Made by a program: the position numbers and the translations under genes. Under the pieces are notes generated by a model. The model had not been told where the DNA came from, did no database searches, and was given only the letters and a program-made list of their open reading frames with translations. Of a stretch of 55,000 nt of DNA, positions 23,161 to 34,690 are shown one piece after another (position 1 is the first letter of the stretch; the number at the start of each line of letters is the position of its first letter). Source of the DNA: Tubulanus polymorphus (Eukaryota > Nemertea > Palaeonemertea > Tubulaniformes > Tubulanidae); assembly GCF_964204645.1 (NCBI RefSeq), contig NC_134029.1, positions 1 to 55,000 on the forward strand, given 5' to 3'.

Positions 23161-26100
23161 ATGGAAGGGTTTATGACAATTTTATTACTGATGTGTGCGA
23201 CTGTGCACTCGATGCCTCAACCGGACAGTGGTAAGTGACCGGACCCCCTCACTCATCTCCCCCTCACTCATCTCAACCGGACAGTGGTGACCGGACCCCC
23301 TCACTCATCTCCCCCCTCACTTATCTCAACCGGACAGTGGTAAGTGACCGGACCCCCTCACTCATCTCCCCCCCCCCCACTCATCTCAACCCGACACTGA
23401 GCGGTAAGTGACCGCCCCTCCCCCATCGCACCCGGACAGTGGTTAATTGCCCCCCTCTGATCCTCATTGTGATGTTATATACAGCTATGGAGTTCAGCAG
23501 TATTTCTGTATAATTACACAGAAATTATCAACAATATGAAACCGTAATTACAGTTGTGTAACCAGTAATTAGTGCAGACATTAGTAATTATTATATACTT
23601 CAAATATTTATTCAAAAAATGTTAAAAATGTGACACACATTTATACAATGTGTCAGACATTGTGTATATGAAGACATTGTATTGTAATTGATTCTTTCAC
23701 AAAAATTGTTGATTTAATTTTTCAGTTTTTATTACTCGCACGAATCAGGGATTGATGGGACAGGTGTTTGTATATGACAGTAGAAATCCGCGTAAACTAT
23801 ATCCGGTCTGTAGCGAGGCTTTCGAACAGGAGGCAGCCGACATCTTCTGCGGTAAATACACACAAAACAGTGACGTCACCGCTATAATTCTCCACGGCGA
23901 CGGGATTACTTACAACAATGAAAATGATGACATCGAAACGTCGGCACGGGTTGTGGTTTATTCGCATTCAGTACGGTATTTGGACTGTTTTGAGTCCAAG
24001 ACGTTGATGCAGTGTGATTTTGATGTAGTGAATGAATATTGCGGTAGAAGTGCCGGACACACGAATTTATACGCGCACGTTTTATGTTTAAATCGTAATA
24101 TTTCTGAAACTGATTTAGGTAGGTTTATAATACACAGCTATAGCACGTGTATCACTGTTATCTTCACTTGATCCGCCGCCGTTTTGTATAAAAACATGTT
24201 ATATTTACTGAACAATCATCTGTAAGTAGAAAGTAAATACATCATAAAACCACATAAAACCATATAAACAGAACAGAACAAAACAGAACAGAACACTGTG
24301 TGTTTGTGGTGAGGACCGGACACGTCATGTCACAGTCCAAGCTCCGTTTTACCGCCATAGCTCGTCCCCCTCCCCTCCAGAAACTACCCTCAGAAATCAG
24401 AACCACAGTTCGACTCGGACCTATCACTTCAATTCTTATCACATCAACCCCCTCCAGCGCTCTCACCCACTTCACCCACTCTCACCCACTCTCTCCCACT
24501 CTCTCCCACTCTCACCCACCTCACCCACTCTCTCCCACTCTCATCCACTCTCCTCCACTCACGTATTCCTACTATTCCGACGCAGTGGCATAAGATAAAT
24601 ATAAACATTATCTTTATCTCTACCTGTAACAGAAATATATACCAAGCGGCTACATAAATACAGGTTCAGTTAGTTAAAGAGATTACATAGTCTGTATGTG
24701 AGTGCTGTGTATATAAGACAGGTCTTTATTGTGTAAATACGATAAAAATAAACCCCTAAAACCGTCAATAAAACAGCATAACACAACAAACGTAAACTCA
24801 AATTCCTTTTGTTATCAATGGAAAAAAAGTTAAATCTACATTTTGTTTTTATACTTCAAGGTTTGAAAATTTCGCTGGATAAATCAGAAACTGGAGCGTC
24901 AGATAACTGGGGTAAACTGATTGTCAGCCATCTTGGAATTCGGGGCGAATTTTGTACGGATAAACTGATTCCCGATCAGATCGCTAATGTGACCTGTCGA
25001 CAACTTAACTACACAGGGGGCGCTGCACTCGCTGTTAAATCACGGCCTCGATCTGGTATAGATCGGTTTCGATTTACAGCGGGAAGTTTAGACTGTAACG
25101 GACACGAGAGGGCGCTGTCTGACTGCACCCAGTCCAGGGGTCAGTGGCCATTTGAAGCTGGAACCGAAATCTGTAATAATGACAACAATAAACTGATTAG
25201 TTACGGCGCTGTTTGTTACCAGGGGCAACGTCATAGTATGTATTACATTATCAGGATCTGTGGATTCAGTTCCACAGTTCTGGATCCAGTTCTAAAGTTC
25301 TGAACCCAGTTCCACAGTTCAATGAATGTTACTAATGATTTCAGATGAGTTTGAGTTAAGATTGAGAGATGGTCCCTCTCACTGGTCGGGACGGTTAGAA
25401 ATGTTCTATAACCGGAAGTGGGGAACTTTCTGTGATTTAAACAGTAAAACTGATCGTCTGAAGCCCCGATCTGGTTTCGCCGAAACTGCCTGTCGTCTGC
25501 TGGGATACAGATCCGGATTCGGAGTCGGGCATTCGTTATTCGGAAGAGGCACCGGACCTATTTTGATGGAAACGCGCACTTGCAACTCAGCGGATACATC
25601 TCTCTTGACTTGTACAGATTTTGCCAGTAATTGGAATGACGTCACGATGGAATGTAGGACCAAACGATTAGAACTTGGTGTCGTTTGTTACAAAAACGGT
25701 TTGTATTCAAATTCAAATTTAAACTCCTAAATCGATGTTACTGTTCTATTATTTCACCTTCAGGTCATATGTACTGTAATGTAAGTGTATGATAAGTATG
25801 TGTCTGATAATATCGTTTTGATATTTGAGATTTTACAACATTTTCGTCACAGTTCGTTTGAGATCTCATCGCGCGGTGAACGCTATATCGTATATGCGAC
25901 AGTACGGTCACGTGGAACAATGGGTTAATAACGAATGGCGATCGATATGCTCACGTGGTTGGGATAAAGATGACGCGTTGGTCACGTGTCGTGAACTCGG
26001 GTTTAGAACTGGTTCAGTCGTACCTCAACAATACTTCTCATCAATGCAGGATTTACCAGTCGAGAGTAAGAATAAATAAATAAATCCTCGCCTGTTTAAA

Positions 26101-28051
26101 TCAGGAATTGAATACCAAGAAAAAACAAGGAAAACATTATATGAAATTCTATATAATTAATTGTATGTATTCTGGTTATATTCTGGTTGTATTCTGGGTT
26201 ATATTCTGGTTTGTATTCTGGATTGTATTCTGGGTTGTATTCTGATTGTATTCTGGGCTGTATTCTGGGTTATATTCTGGGCTGTATTCTGGGTTATATT
26301 CTGGTTGTATTCTGATTGTATTCTTGGTTATATTCTGGGTTGTATTCTGGGTTATATTCTGGTTGTATTCTGATTGTATTCTGGGTTATATTCTGGGCTG
26401 TATTCTGATTGTAGATATGTTATTGTCGGGTGTGAAATGTAGCGGTTATGAGAAGTCATTGTCTGAATGTTCGTATGATTTAGTGAAACAATGCGATGAC
26501 GATTCTTTAGCATTCGTTGTCTGTAGCAACGATACAGGTGAAAATGGTAAATATACGATTATATCATCCAATCAGAGACGAGCTACAGAGACTCACGTCC
26601 AGGTGTTCTGTGTGTTTGTATTTTACAGGTTTATCTCTGTTATTGGTCGATACAAATAAAACTGAGTCACATCGAGGTAAAATCGGGCACCTGCTCGTTA
26701 CTGTAAATAATCGACAGGGATATATCTGCCCGACAATGTGGGACGATACAGCCGCCAGCGCCGCCTGTCGGTCGTTGAATTATGCAGGGGGCGTGGCAGT
26801 GAAGATGGATATTTATCCAGCCGGTTCGAGGAGTTACATTATATCGGATGTAGATTGTAGTAGATCTAGTGATGCTGGATTCAGAGGATGTGATTATACT
26901 GATAATCCTCCTCCGAGTTGTAACCAATACGAACCGGCAGCAGCTCACTGTTACACACGTCTACACGGTAAGGATCATACTGACGTCATCGCCGTATCGG
27001 CCAATTAAATGCCTCAATTCTCTGCGATTTGATTTTATAGATTTATTTGAGTTTTCGATTGACAATGAAGAGAAAAGCGATGAGATAGCAGCGCCACCTT
27101 ACGGTCGGGTGATGTTAACATATAGAGGTCTGACGGGTTCATTGGCCTCGTTAAACATCGATCAGTCGTATCTCAATGAATTAGCTGATAGTATCTGTAA
27201 ACAGATCGGTGGCTTCACTACTGGGGAAATAAAAACTACAGTTCATAGTTACCCGAATGAAGGCCCAGTTTGGATGATCCCAAAAAATATAAAACAATGC
27301 AGGAAATCGAATAACTCTGCATATGACGCGCTTAAAACATGCGCTTATTATATTAGTACTGATGACAACTACCAGAGGGCGGCACATCAACATGACGTCA
27401 CAATATCCTGTCATAGAAATGGTAGGTGGAATCAATATGGCTGCCAGGCGTCCTTTAGGTTTAAAACCTAGTTATAATATGATTGTATGTATTTGTAGTT
27501 CGACTGTATCAGAGCCAGGGATTATCCTATAAACCATACGGATTATTACAAGTGTATGAAACACGTCTGGCGCAGCCTGGATGGATGCCTGTTTGTTTAG
27601 ATTACACGTGGTCTTCAAAACAATTAGCCGCCGTTTGTTCCATATTAGGACGACCGTTCGGTGCCCTCATTGAACAGTTACCCCATCTGTTGGCGACTGT
27701 ACATACTAATTCATCGTCTGCCACCGATTTGAGATGTGCTGATACTGAATGTTTGTTTAAAACAGTGGAACGATGTTATCAGTTTGTGTTTCTCAGATGT
27801 TCGCCTAGTGCGCGTAAGTTATACATAGTGACGCCCCCTGGTGGCACTCACCTTAACAATCATTGTTGTCTAATATCATTATTCGTTTTATAGATTTCGA
27901 AGAAAATCCCTGGGCACCAGTCCAAATAGAGGATAAAACCTGGAAACCAGTCCTTATTGAATACTCCACGATGAATGTTTCCTCTGCCGGTCAGAAATCT
28001 AGAAACTGCGGCGTCGTTTTTCTGACACTGATTTTGATTCTGCTGATTTGA
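23161..28051 (+). CDS. secreted, probably GPI-anchored protein with seven SRCR-like modules
   Basis: Ten exons: 23161-23230, 23726-24118, 24861-25235, 25345-25698, 25853-26065, 26415-26537, 26629-26967, 27041-27421, 27499-27813, 27894-28051. They total 2721 nt, 906 aa. Exon 1 encodes a signal peptide (MEGFMTILLLMCATVHS). Every intron is phase 1 and each internal exon is a multiple of three, as expected for shuffled extracellular modules. Seven modules of about 105-130 residues follow. The clearest SRCR signatures are GIRGEFCTD...VTCRQLNYTGG in exon 3, RKWGTFCD...ACRLLGYRSG in exon 4, EWRSICS...VTCRELGFRTG in exon 5, and GYICPTMWDD...ACRSLNYAGG in exon 7. Modules 1, 6 and 7 are more diverged. 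Exons 5 and 6 split one domain. The C-terminus (SAGQKSRNCG, then VVFLTLILILLI) ends at the stop with no cytoplasmic tail, which fits GPI attachment. Role unknown; immune recognition or adhesion are possible by family. Confidence 0.85.
23218..23452. repeat. about 55-bp array repeating exon 1 end plus donor (SRCR gene)
   Basis: Four or five diverged copies of CAACCGGACAGTG|GTAAGTGACC followed by CACTCATCTC-type sequence. The first copy is the real exon 1/intron 1 boundary, so the last 13 nt of the exon and its donor are reiterated in the intron. Confidence 0.85.
26160..26414. repeat. about 12-bp intronic array ending on an acceptor (SRCR gene)
   Basis: Around 20 variants of GTTATATTCTGG / GTTGTATTCTGG. 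The last unit (TGTATTCTGATTGTAG) is the 3' splice site for exon 26415-26537. Confidence 0.9.
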
Positions 28052-28929
28052 ATATTTTGTTACTTTGTATTAAATTGAATCAAATATTGAAATAAAAAGC
28101 GCTATTTTCATTATAAAACTTTGTTTTAAATGAACTGAATGATCTCGAGAACCTGGAGCCATGGCTGGGGCCGGGTCACCACATCAAACCTGCACTGCTG
28201 CTCAGGCGTGAGTCCCACAAACCGGGCCTCCGACACTGTACGGTAATGATACAGGAACTGTATCCTTCGGTGGAGTGACCTAGACTGGACTCTATACTGG
28301 ACTGCTGCCAACCGGCAGACCTACTACGTGAGAGTCACGCGAATTGATTCATCGATGCAATGAAAAAGTTGATAAAACTGCTTCTTCTTTCAAAAAGAGA
28401 CTATCAATCTATAATTATTGGAAATCAGTTCAGCGTACACTTAGTTCAGACCCCGGCGACGGGCCAACTAGCATAAAGGCACCTCCAGTCCAGACACTAA
28501 ACAATCTTTTAACGCATCTTCCGCAACCGCCAGTGTAATACCTTTCATTTTAATCTTATGAGTGATACCCGGGATGCATGGTCACGCCTCGCTGCACACC
28601 GACGCCCGCCGAAAGAGAGCTCGTAAGAATTACCGTTTGCTAGCGCCATCTATGGTGGGGAGAAAGAGACCATCTCTTGGCGCCATCTGTGAGACGAATC
28701 CTAAAACAAAATGATGCATGAAATTTCTCTCTAAAACTTCGATAAGATTCATTAGAGCATAATAAGATAACTACATGTACATCGCTTCCGAACTTGAGAA
28801 ATCTTACTAATACGGAAACGGACCGGCTACTGGCGCCATCTAGGACGTGTGTTAACCGGCAGAAAGGCAAAAAGGTCATGTGGAGCTAATGTTTATTGTT
28901 GGTTTTTTTTTTGTTGATGATGTAAATTA
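28052..28929. other. intergenic between SRCR gene and MSL3
   Basis: AATAAA at 28091-28096, 40 nt after the SRCR stop, is the likely polyadenylation signal. I recognise no gene. Three GGCGCCATCT-like motifs (about 28645, 28679, 28833) precede MSL3. The open frames 28126-28311 (minus) and 28344-28538 (plus) show no known domain and may be decayed mobile-element sequence. Confidence 0.5.
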
Positions 28930-31900
28930 ATGATGCTGGGCCGAGGTGTGAAGTATCAATTCAGCGCTGGAGAATGTGTTTTATGTTTCGAACCAGATTC
29001 TTCTAAAGCTCGTGTTTTATACGAGGCAAAGGTAAAAACATCAACGACAACCGACCCTATCCTCCCCGAGTCCCGACCCTCTCCTCTCAACTCCCCGAGT
29101 CCCGACCCTATCCTCTCAACTCCCCGAGTCCCGACCCTATCCTCCCCGAGTCCCGACCCTCTCCTCTAAACTCCCCGAGTCCCGACCCTCTCCTCTCAAC
29201 TCCCTGCTGAGTCTGACCCCTCCTCTCAACTCCCCGAGTCCCGACCCTCTCAACTCCCCAGTCGACCTAATTACTCATAGTAACAGATCGATGTTTGATA
29301 GGTATTGGAAACTAGTATCGGTAAAGACGAATCTGGTAAAAGAATCCCTGAATATTTGATTCATTTTCAAGGTTGGAATAACAGGTATGAAATAAAACCG
29401 ATGAAGTATCTGCTGATCGAGTATATGTTTGTCTGATAGAGTCGTGTATTGTTTCAGTTGGGATCGTGTTGTAGGTGAATACCTTGTATTAAAACATTCC
29501 GTAGAAAATCAACTATTAATGAAAAAAATTACATCAGTCGTAAGAAAAGTGTAAGTATCATCCTGCCTCCCCTCGTTTAAAGTGGACCCGGTCTGCCTGC
29601 CACCCCCTCAGTTAAATGGGTCTCGTCTTATTTGTTGTTACTTTTTTCAGACGCGGAAATAAAAATCGAATCAAGAAAATAAATTCGATATTGAAACACA
29701 CTTTACCAGCGGATAATAAAATAATGACAGCTGTAGCCGGGGGTGATGAGGAAGATGATGAGAGTAGCGAAGAGGAGGAAACTGATGATGATACTGATAC
29801 AGATATAGAGTTAAATACTATGAGAACTAACAGCACTAGCGATGAGGTAAATTCTTACAGATCAAGCAATTCCGGATTTACTGACGACGATCTGGGGATT
29901 CTGACTGTTGCTTGAAAAGTGGGAATTTTAATATTGGAAGCTGAGGATATTTAATAATTTAATAAGAATTTGAGTTTTTGGTGTCTTGGTAAAGAACGGT
30001 ATGAGGAATGTCTTTATTAATAACAGCCTCCATTTATAAGGGTTAGGGCAATATCAGTTTATGATATTGAATTCCCGAACCTGTAAGAAGTGTTAAATCA
30101 GTAGATAGAGTATAATGATGGATTGTATTGTTTGTAGGGTGATGCCGGTGCCTCTCATGAGACTCACAGTTCTAATGATGGATTGTATTGTTTGTAGGGT
30201 GATGCTGGTGCCTCTCATGAGACTCGCAGTTCTAATGATGGATTGTATTGTTTGTAGGGTGATGCCGGTGCCTCTCATGAGACTCGCAGTTCTAATGATG
30301 GATTGTATTGTTTGTAGGGTGATGCCGGTGCCTCTCATGAGACTCGCAGTTCTAATGATGGATTGTATTGTTTGTAGGGTGATGCCGGTGCCTCTCATGA
30401 GACTCGCAGTTCTAATGATGGATTGTATTGTTTGTAGGGTGATGCTGGTGCCTCTCATGAGACTCACAGTTCTAATGATGGATTGTATTGTTTGTAGGGT
30501 GATGCCGGTGCCTCTCATGAGACTCGCAGTTCTAATGATGGATTGTATTGTTTGTAGGGTGATGCCGGTGCCTCTCATGAGACTCGCAGTTCTAATGATG
30601 GATTGTATTGTTTGTAGGGTGATGCCGGTGCCTCTCATGAGACTCGCAGTTCTAATGATGGATTGTATTGTTTGTAGGGTGATGCCGGTGCCTCTCATGA
30701 GACTCGCAGTTCTAATGATGGATTGTATTGTTTGTAGGGTGATGCTGGTGCCTCTCATGAGACTCACAGTTCTAATGATGGATTGTATTGTTTGTAGGGT
30801 GATGCTGGTGCCTCTCATGAGACTCGCAGTTCTAATGATGGATTGTATTGTTTGTAGGGTGATGCTGGTGCCTCTCATGAGACTCACAGTTCCAGCAGTT
30901 CAGACGATTCACCAACTTTTACTCTCAATATTCCATCAGCTTTGAAAAAAGTTCTAGATGAAGATTTCGTAAAAATACAAAAACAAAAACAGGTAAAACT
31001 TAGGAGTTTATAATAACTGACACTAGAGGTCACTATAGATTAGTTGTAAATACTGACACTAGGTGTCGCTGTGTTTTATAGATAATCCACCTCCCGCAAC
31101 AGAATAACGTTATCACGATATTAGAAAGTTACGCTAAAGATTACGCCATTAATACGATTGTATCGACTGGAGATAGGGGGCGCTTGCATCGAGAAAATAA
31201 TCAACAAACGCAAAGAAAGTAAGTGAACTTTTTTATCACCAGGGGGCAGTTGCACAGTCGTGACTTAAGTCCAAAAGTGGTCTTAAATCTGAAGACTGGT
31301 CTTAAGTTGTTAGATTAGCTATAGAACTAAGTTGGTCTTAGACTGGTCTTAAGTCTAAGCCATGACTATGCAACCGGCCCCTGGACACAGTTCCGAGTTA
31401 AGATTTAACTCTCGCAACTGTGCAACTGGGTCCTCTATATTTCAGTATAACCCTGTATAATTGACACCTCTATATTTCAGTATAACCCTGTATAATTCAC
31501 CTCTATATTTCAGTATAACCCTGTATAATTCACCTCTATATTTCAGTATAACCCTGTATAATTCACCTCTATATTTCAGTATAACCCTGTATAATTCACC
31601 TCTATATTTCAGTATAACCCTGTGTAATTCACCTCTATATTTCAGTATAACCCTGTGTAATGAGGTTATGGATGGTTTACGGATTCTATTCGATTTCTTG
31701 TTGCCTACAAATTTATTATATAACCCAGAGCGACCTCAATATGAAAACATCATCAATGAGTTTAAACCGAAATTGATTAAACGAGAAATGTAAGTAATAA
31801 CACCGGTCACTTCACATCAGTAAAAACACCGGTCACTTCTCATCAGTAAAAACACCGGTCACTTCTCATCAGTAAAAACACCGGTCACTTCTCATCAGTA

Positions 31901-33529
31901 AAAACACCGGTCACTTTACATCAGTAAAAACACCGGTCACTTCACATCAGTAAAAACACCGGTCACTTCTAATCAGTAAAAACACCGGTCACTTCACATC
32001 AGTAAAAACACCGGTCACTTCTAATCAGTAAAAACACCGGTCACTTCACATCAGTAAAAACACCGGTCACTTCACATCAGTGAAAACACCGGTCACTTCA
32101 CATCAGTAAAAACACCGGTCACTTCTCATCAGTAAAAACACCGGTCACTTCTCATCAGTAAAAACACCGGTCACTTCACATCAGTGAAAACACCGGTCAC
32201 TTCACATCAGTAAAAACACCGGTCACTTCTCATCAGTAAAAACACCGGTCACTTCTCATCAGTAAAAACACCGGTCACTTCACATCAGTAAAAACACCGG
32301 TCACTTCTCATCAGTAAAAACACCGGTCACTTCACATCAGTAAAAACACCGGTCACTTCACATCAGTAAAACACCGGTCACTTCTCATCAGTAAAAACAC
32401 CGGTCACTTCTCATCAGTAAAAACACCGGTCACTTCACATCAGTAAAAACACCGGTCACTTCACATCAGTAAAACACCGGTCACTTCACATCAATTCTGA
32501 GTAGCTATCTGAATTATTATTGATGTTTCTATATTTGTAGTAGTGGAGTATCAGAATGTGAGGCTGACCTCACTGGAACTCTCCTCTCACCTCCATCGAC
32601 CTCCTCACCTCGTCAATCTAGATCTCGTACGGCAGCAGCTGCTAAAAACTACACCCCGGCAACAGTTACTACGGAAACCAAAACAACTCCGAAACATCGC
32701 GGTCAGAAACGTGACTACGATCTGACGGGACTCCGAGAGTCGTCGGAGTCATCAGAGACTCCGGTTAAAAGAGTCACTCGTCAATCTGAGAAAAACCGGT
32801 CCCCGGGAGAGGAGTCGATCGCGATACCGGTGGCTCCGTCTAGCGGGTATAAACGTACTAAACCTGTAGCGGTAGCCGAGAGAGTTAGTCGCAGAGTGAA
32901 TAAACCGGTTACTATAACAACGGCTACAACAATCGTATCGGATAGTTCTACTACAACTACAGTAATCACTGATAAACCTGTAGAACACTCAGCTGCCGCA
33001 GGTGGATCATCATCATTAAAAACAGGAATTAATGATATATTAGACTGGAAACTTATACCAGACGAGGTTTACAGTTATACACCAGCGCCACCTACACTTA
33101 TATACGGAACTCAACATTTACTCAGATTATTCGGTAAATATCACTCTCCCCCTCATCCCTGTACACTCCCCATTACTCCCCCTCACCTTGTGTCCTCCCT
33201 GTACGCTCCCCATTACTCCACTCACCTTGTATCCCCCTCCTCCCTGTACTCCCCCTCACCTTGTATCCCCCCTTCAGCTGAGAAACTGGATCTATATCTA
33301 TTTCAGTTAAACTCCCCGATGTCATCTCAATGATGAATATTCCTCACAACAAACGTAAAGTTTTACTCTCACATTTTGAACAGTTACTCGAGTAAGTATT
33401 GGTTCGTTCTTCTCTCATTAGGGGGCGATGTAATCGACTGCCGACTCAGTTTATTGTCTCTATGTTTTCAGTTATATCTCGGAGCATCGTGAGGAGTTAC
33501 TGCATAAATCAGCTTATATCAGTCAGTAG
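28930..33529 (+). CDS. MSL3: MSL3 chromo-barrel/MRG protein
   Basis: Subunit of the MSL histone acetyltransferase complex that acetylates H4K16 with KAT8/MOF (family knowledge). The ten exons are 28930-29031, 29302-29384, 29458-29550, 29651-29846, 30858-30992, 31082-31218, 31646-31789, 32541-33133, 33307-33391 and 33472-33529. They total 1626 nt, 541 aa, close to vertebrate MSL3. The chromo-barrel spans residues ~10-85 ([20 protein letters not shown], then [19 protein letters not shown]). An acidic/Ser-rich stretch follows, then the split MRG domain: [16 protein letters not shown] and [18 protein letters not shown], a long low-complexity insertion typical of MSL3, then [26 protein letters not shown] and the C-terminal [21 protein letters not shown]4L1 is less likely because of the insertion and [14 protein letters not shown]. 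Two introns end in arrays containing multiple acceptors. Confidence 0.95.
29045..29275. repeat. C-rich degenerate array after the MSL3 exon 1 donor
   Basis: Irregular 20-30 bp units of CTCCCCGAGTCCCGACCCT / CTCCTCTCAA begin about 15-20 nt downstream of the donor at 29031 and fill most of the intron. Confidence 0.9.
30109..30889 (+). repeat. 60-bp array, 13 copies of an MSL3 3' splice-site module
   Basis: Thirteen 60-bp units with few substitutions (GCC/GCT, CGC/CAC). Each has TTCTAATGATGG (branch-point-like CTAAT), TTGTATTGTTTGTAG (acceptor) and GGTGATGC(C/T)GGTGCCTC, the first bases of MSL3 exon 5. The final copy (exon start 30858) continues into the real exon. Upstream copies read 19 codons and then TAG in the MSL3 frame, so only the last acceptor is productive. 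Confidence 0.95.
31240..31384. mobile_element. MITE-like foldback in MSL3 intron
   Basis: Terminal inverted repeats: CAGGGGGCAGTTGCACAGTC at the left matches the reverse complement of the right end (GACTATGCAACCGGCCCCTG) with few mismatches. Inner GGTCTTAAGTC-type motifs add to the hairpin. It is about 145 bp with no coding capacity, consistent with a non-autonomous DNA transposon. Confidence 0.7.
31433..31660 (+). repeat. 33-bp array of in-frame acceptors, MSL3 exon 7
   Basis: Seven acceptors of the form CCTCTATATTTCAG|TATAACCCTGT, giving possible exon starts at 31446, 31481, 31514, 31547, 31580, 31613 and 31646. The last six are exactly 33 bp apart and the intervening units are open in the MSL3 frame, encoding [11 protein letters not shown]. 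The first copy leads to TGA. The start at 31646 gives the family-conserved [11 protein letters not shown]. Confidence 0.95.
31795..32497. repeat. 26-bp array after the MSL3 exon 7 donor
   Basis: About 27 copies of CAGTAAAAACACCGGTCACTTCACAT (TCACAT/TCTCAT/TCTAAT variants) begin within 10 nt of the donor AAAT|GTAAGTAATAACACCGG, which itself looks like a variant unit. Confidence 0.95.
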
Positions 33530-34690
33530 AAACAAACACTTCCAACAACCATCGAGACCCTTCCAATAGGTGGCATTACTCAATCGGAGACCCTTCCAAT
33601 AGGTGGCATTACTCAATAAAAACCCTTCCAATAGGTGGCATTACTCAATCAGACCCTTTTACGAGGGTGCATTACTCAACAAGAATTGCATTTAATACAA
33701 CAATGTAAATATGACTGGAGTTATACTTGTCTAATGATTATAATTATAATGAAGTGTTTATTTCTATTTAATTAATTATTTTTGGCTTTGTGTCAATATT
33801 TAATGCTTCAATAAATGGAAAAAATAAAAATACATTTAATGTTTTATTATTATTGCAAGGAGTCCAGGAATCTGGTTTTAGTGGTAACCACCTGTACATG
33901 GTTTATACAAATACGGTGAATAGTGTGGAATATTAACACAATGACTCATCACCATAATTACCTCCTTCATAGATACTGACTGATCCTACAGGCTTCACTT
34001 ATCTTACCAATCAATAGCCATCTCGATCGGTCTTGTGCTGCCCCCTACGTCCAAGTACAAAGAACGCACAATAAAACTGACATAATAATCGCTTGCCACA
34101 TCCTGGTTCTAGTGGTAACCGTTAGATCGGCTTAAACGTAATCCTGGTTCTAGTGGTAACCTTGAAGATCGACTTATATGAAATCCTGGTTGTAGTGATA
34201 ACCTGTAAGATCAGCCAACAACAAATAAAACTAATATTTGATGAATTTGTGATTAATACTAACAAAATTCTATAATGGCTTTATTCATTAAATTGATTTT
34301 ACAGAAATAAATGATACAATATTAGTTCATAATACTGATTAGGTTAAAATTATTTACAGGAATCAGCAGATATTAATGGCAGTATTTCAAGGGGAAGGTT
34401 AGCAGAGATATTATATTTATCAGATACCCAGGTTTTATAATAAAACCTCAAATTCTATTCTCTATTCTGAACTGTGGGTTATAAATCTGATAAATACAGA
34501 TAATCTATTTCTGCTAGTAATACATGTATATATTGCAATTACCCAAAAAATCTCACAACAAAAACCCAAAATAGATCTGAACAAACCCTACCCAAATGTG
34601 ACGCTAACACAGCCCGAGACAAACTGTCTATACACCCCGAGACACACAGACACCCCCTTGTTAGTCCGCAGTCCTAGTTAGTCCGCAGTC
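33530..34690. other. intergenic, convergent 3' ends
   Basis: AATAAA at 33810-33815 is a plausible MSL3 polyadenylation signal. CCTTCCAATAGGTGGCATTA is repeated at 33543-33660, and TGGTTCTAGTGGTAACC-like motifs recur at about 33868, 34105, 34142 and 34185. No gene recognised. Confidence 0.6.

Noticed and set aside
28126-28538. Short frames on both strands after the SRCR gene
   Set aside because: No family match I can justify and no splice or promoter support; listed only as possible mobile-element remains.
29838-29915. Alternative MSL3 ending (read-through of donor 29846 to a stop at 29915)
   Set aside because: The read-through gives a truncated protein lacking MRG. Splicing to 30858 restores the family architecture, though an alternative short isoform cannot be excluded.
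30093-30945. Long open frames on both strands (about 264 and 276 aa) over 13 x 60-bp repeats
   Set aside because: They are translations of the 60-bp array. The MSL3 frame through the same units is closed by TAG, and neither frame resembles a protein family.
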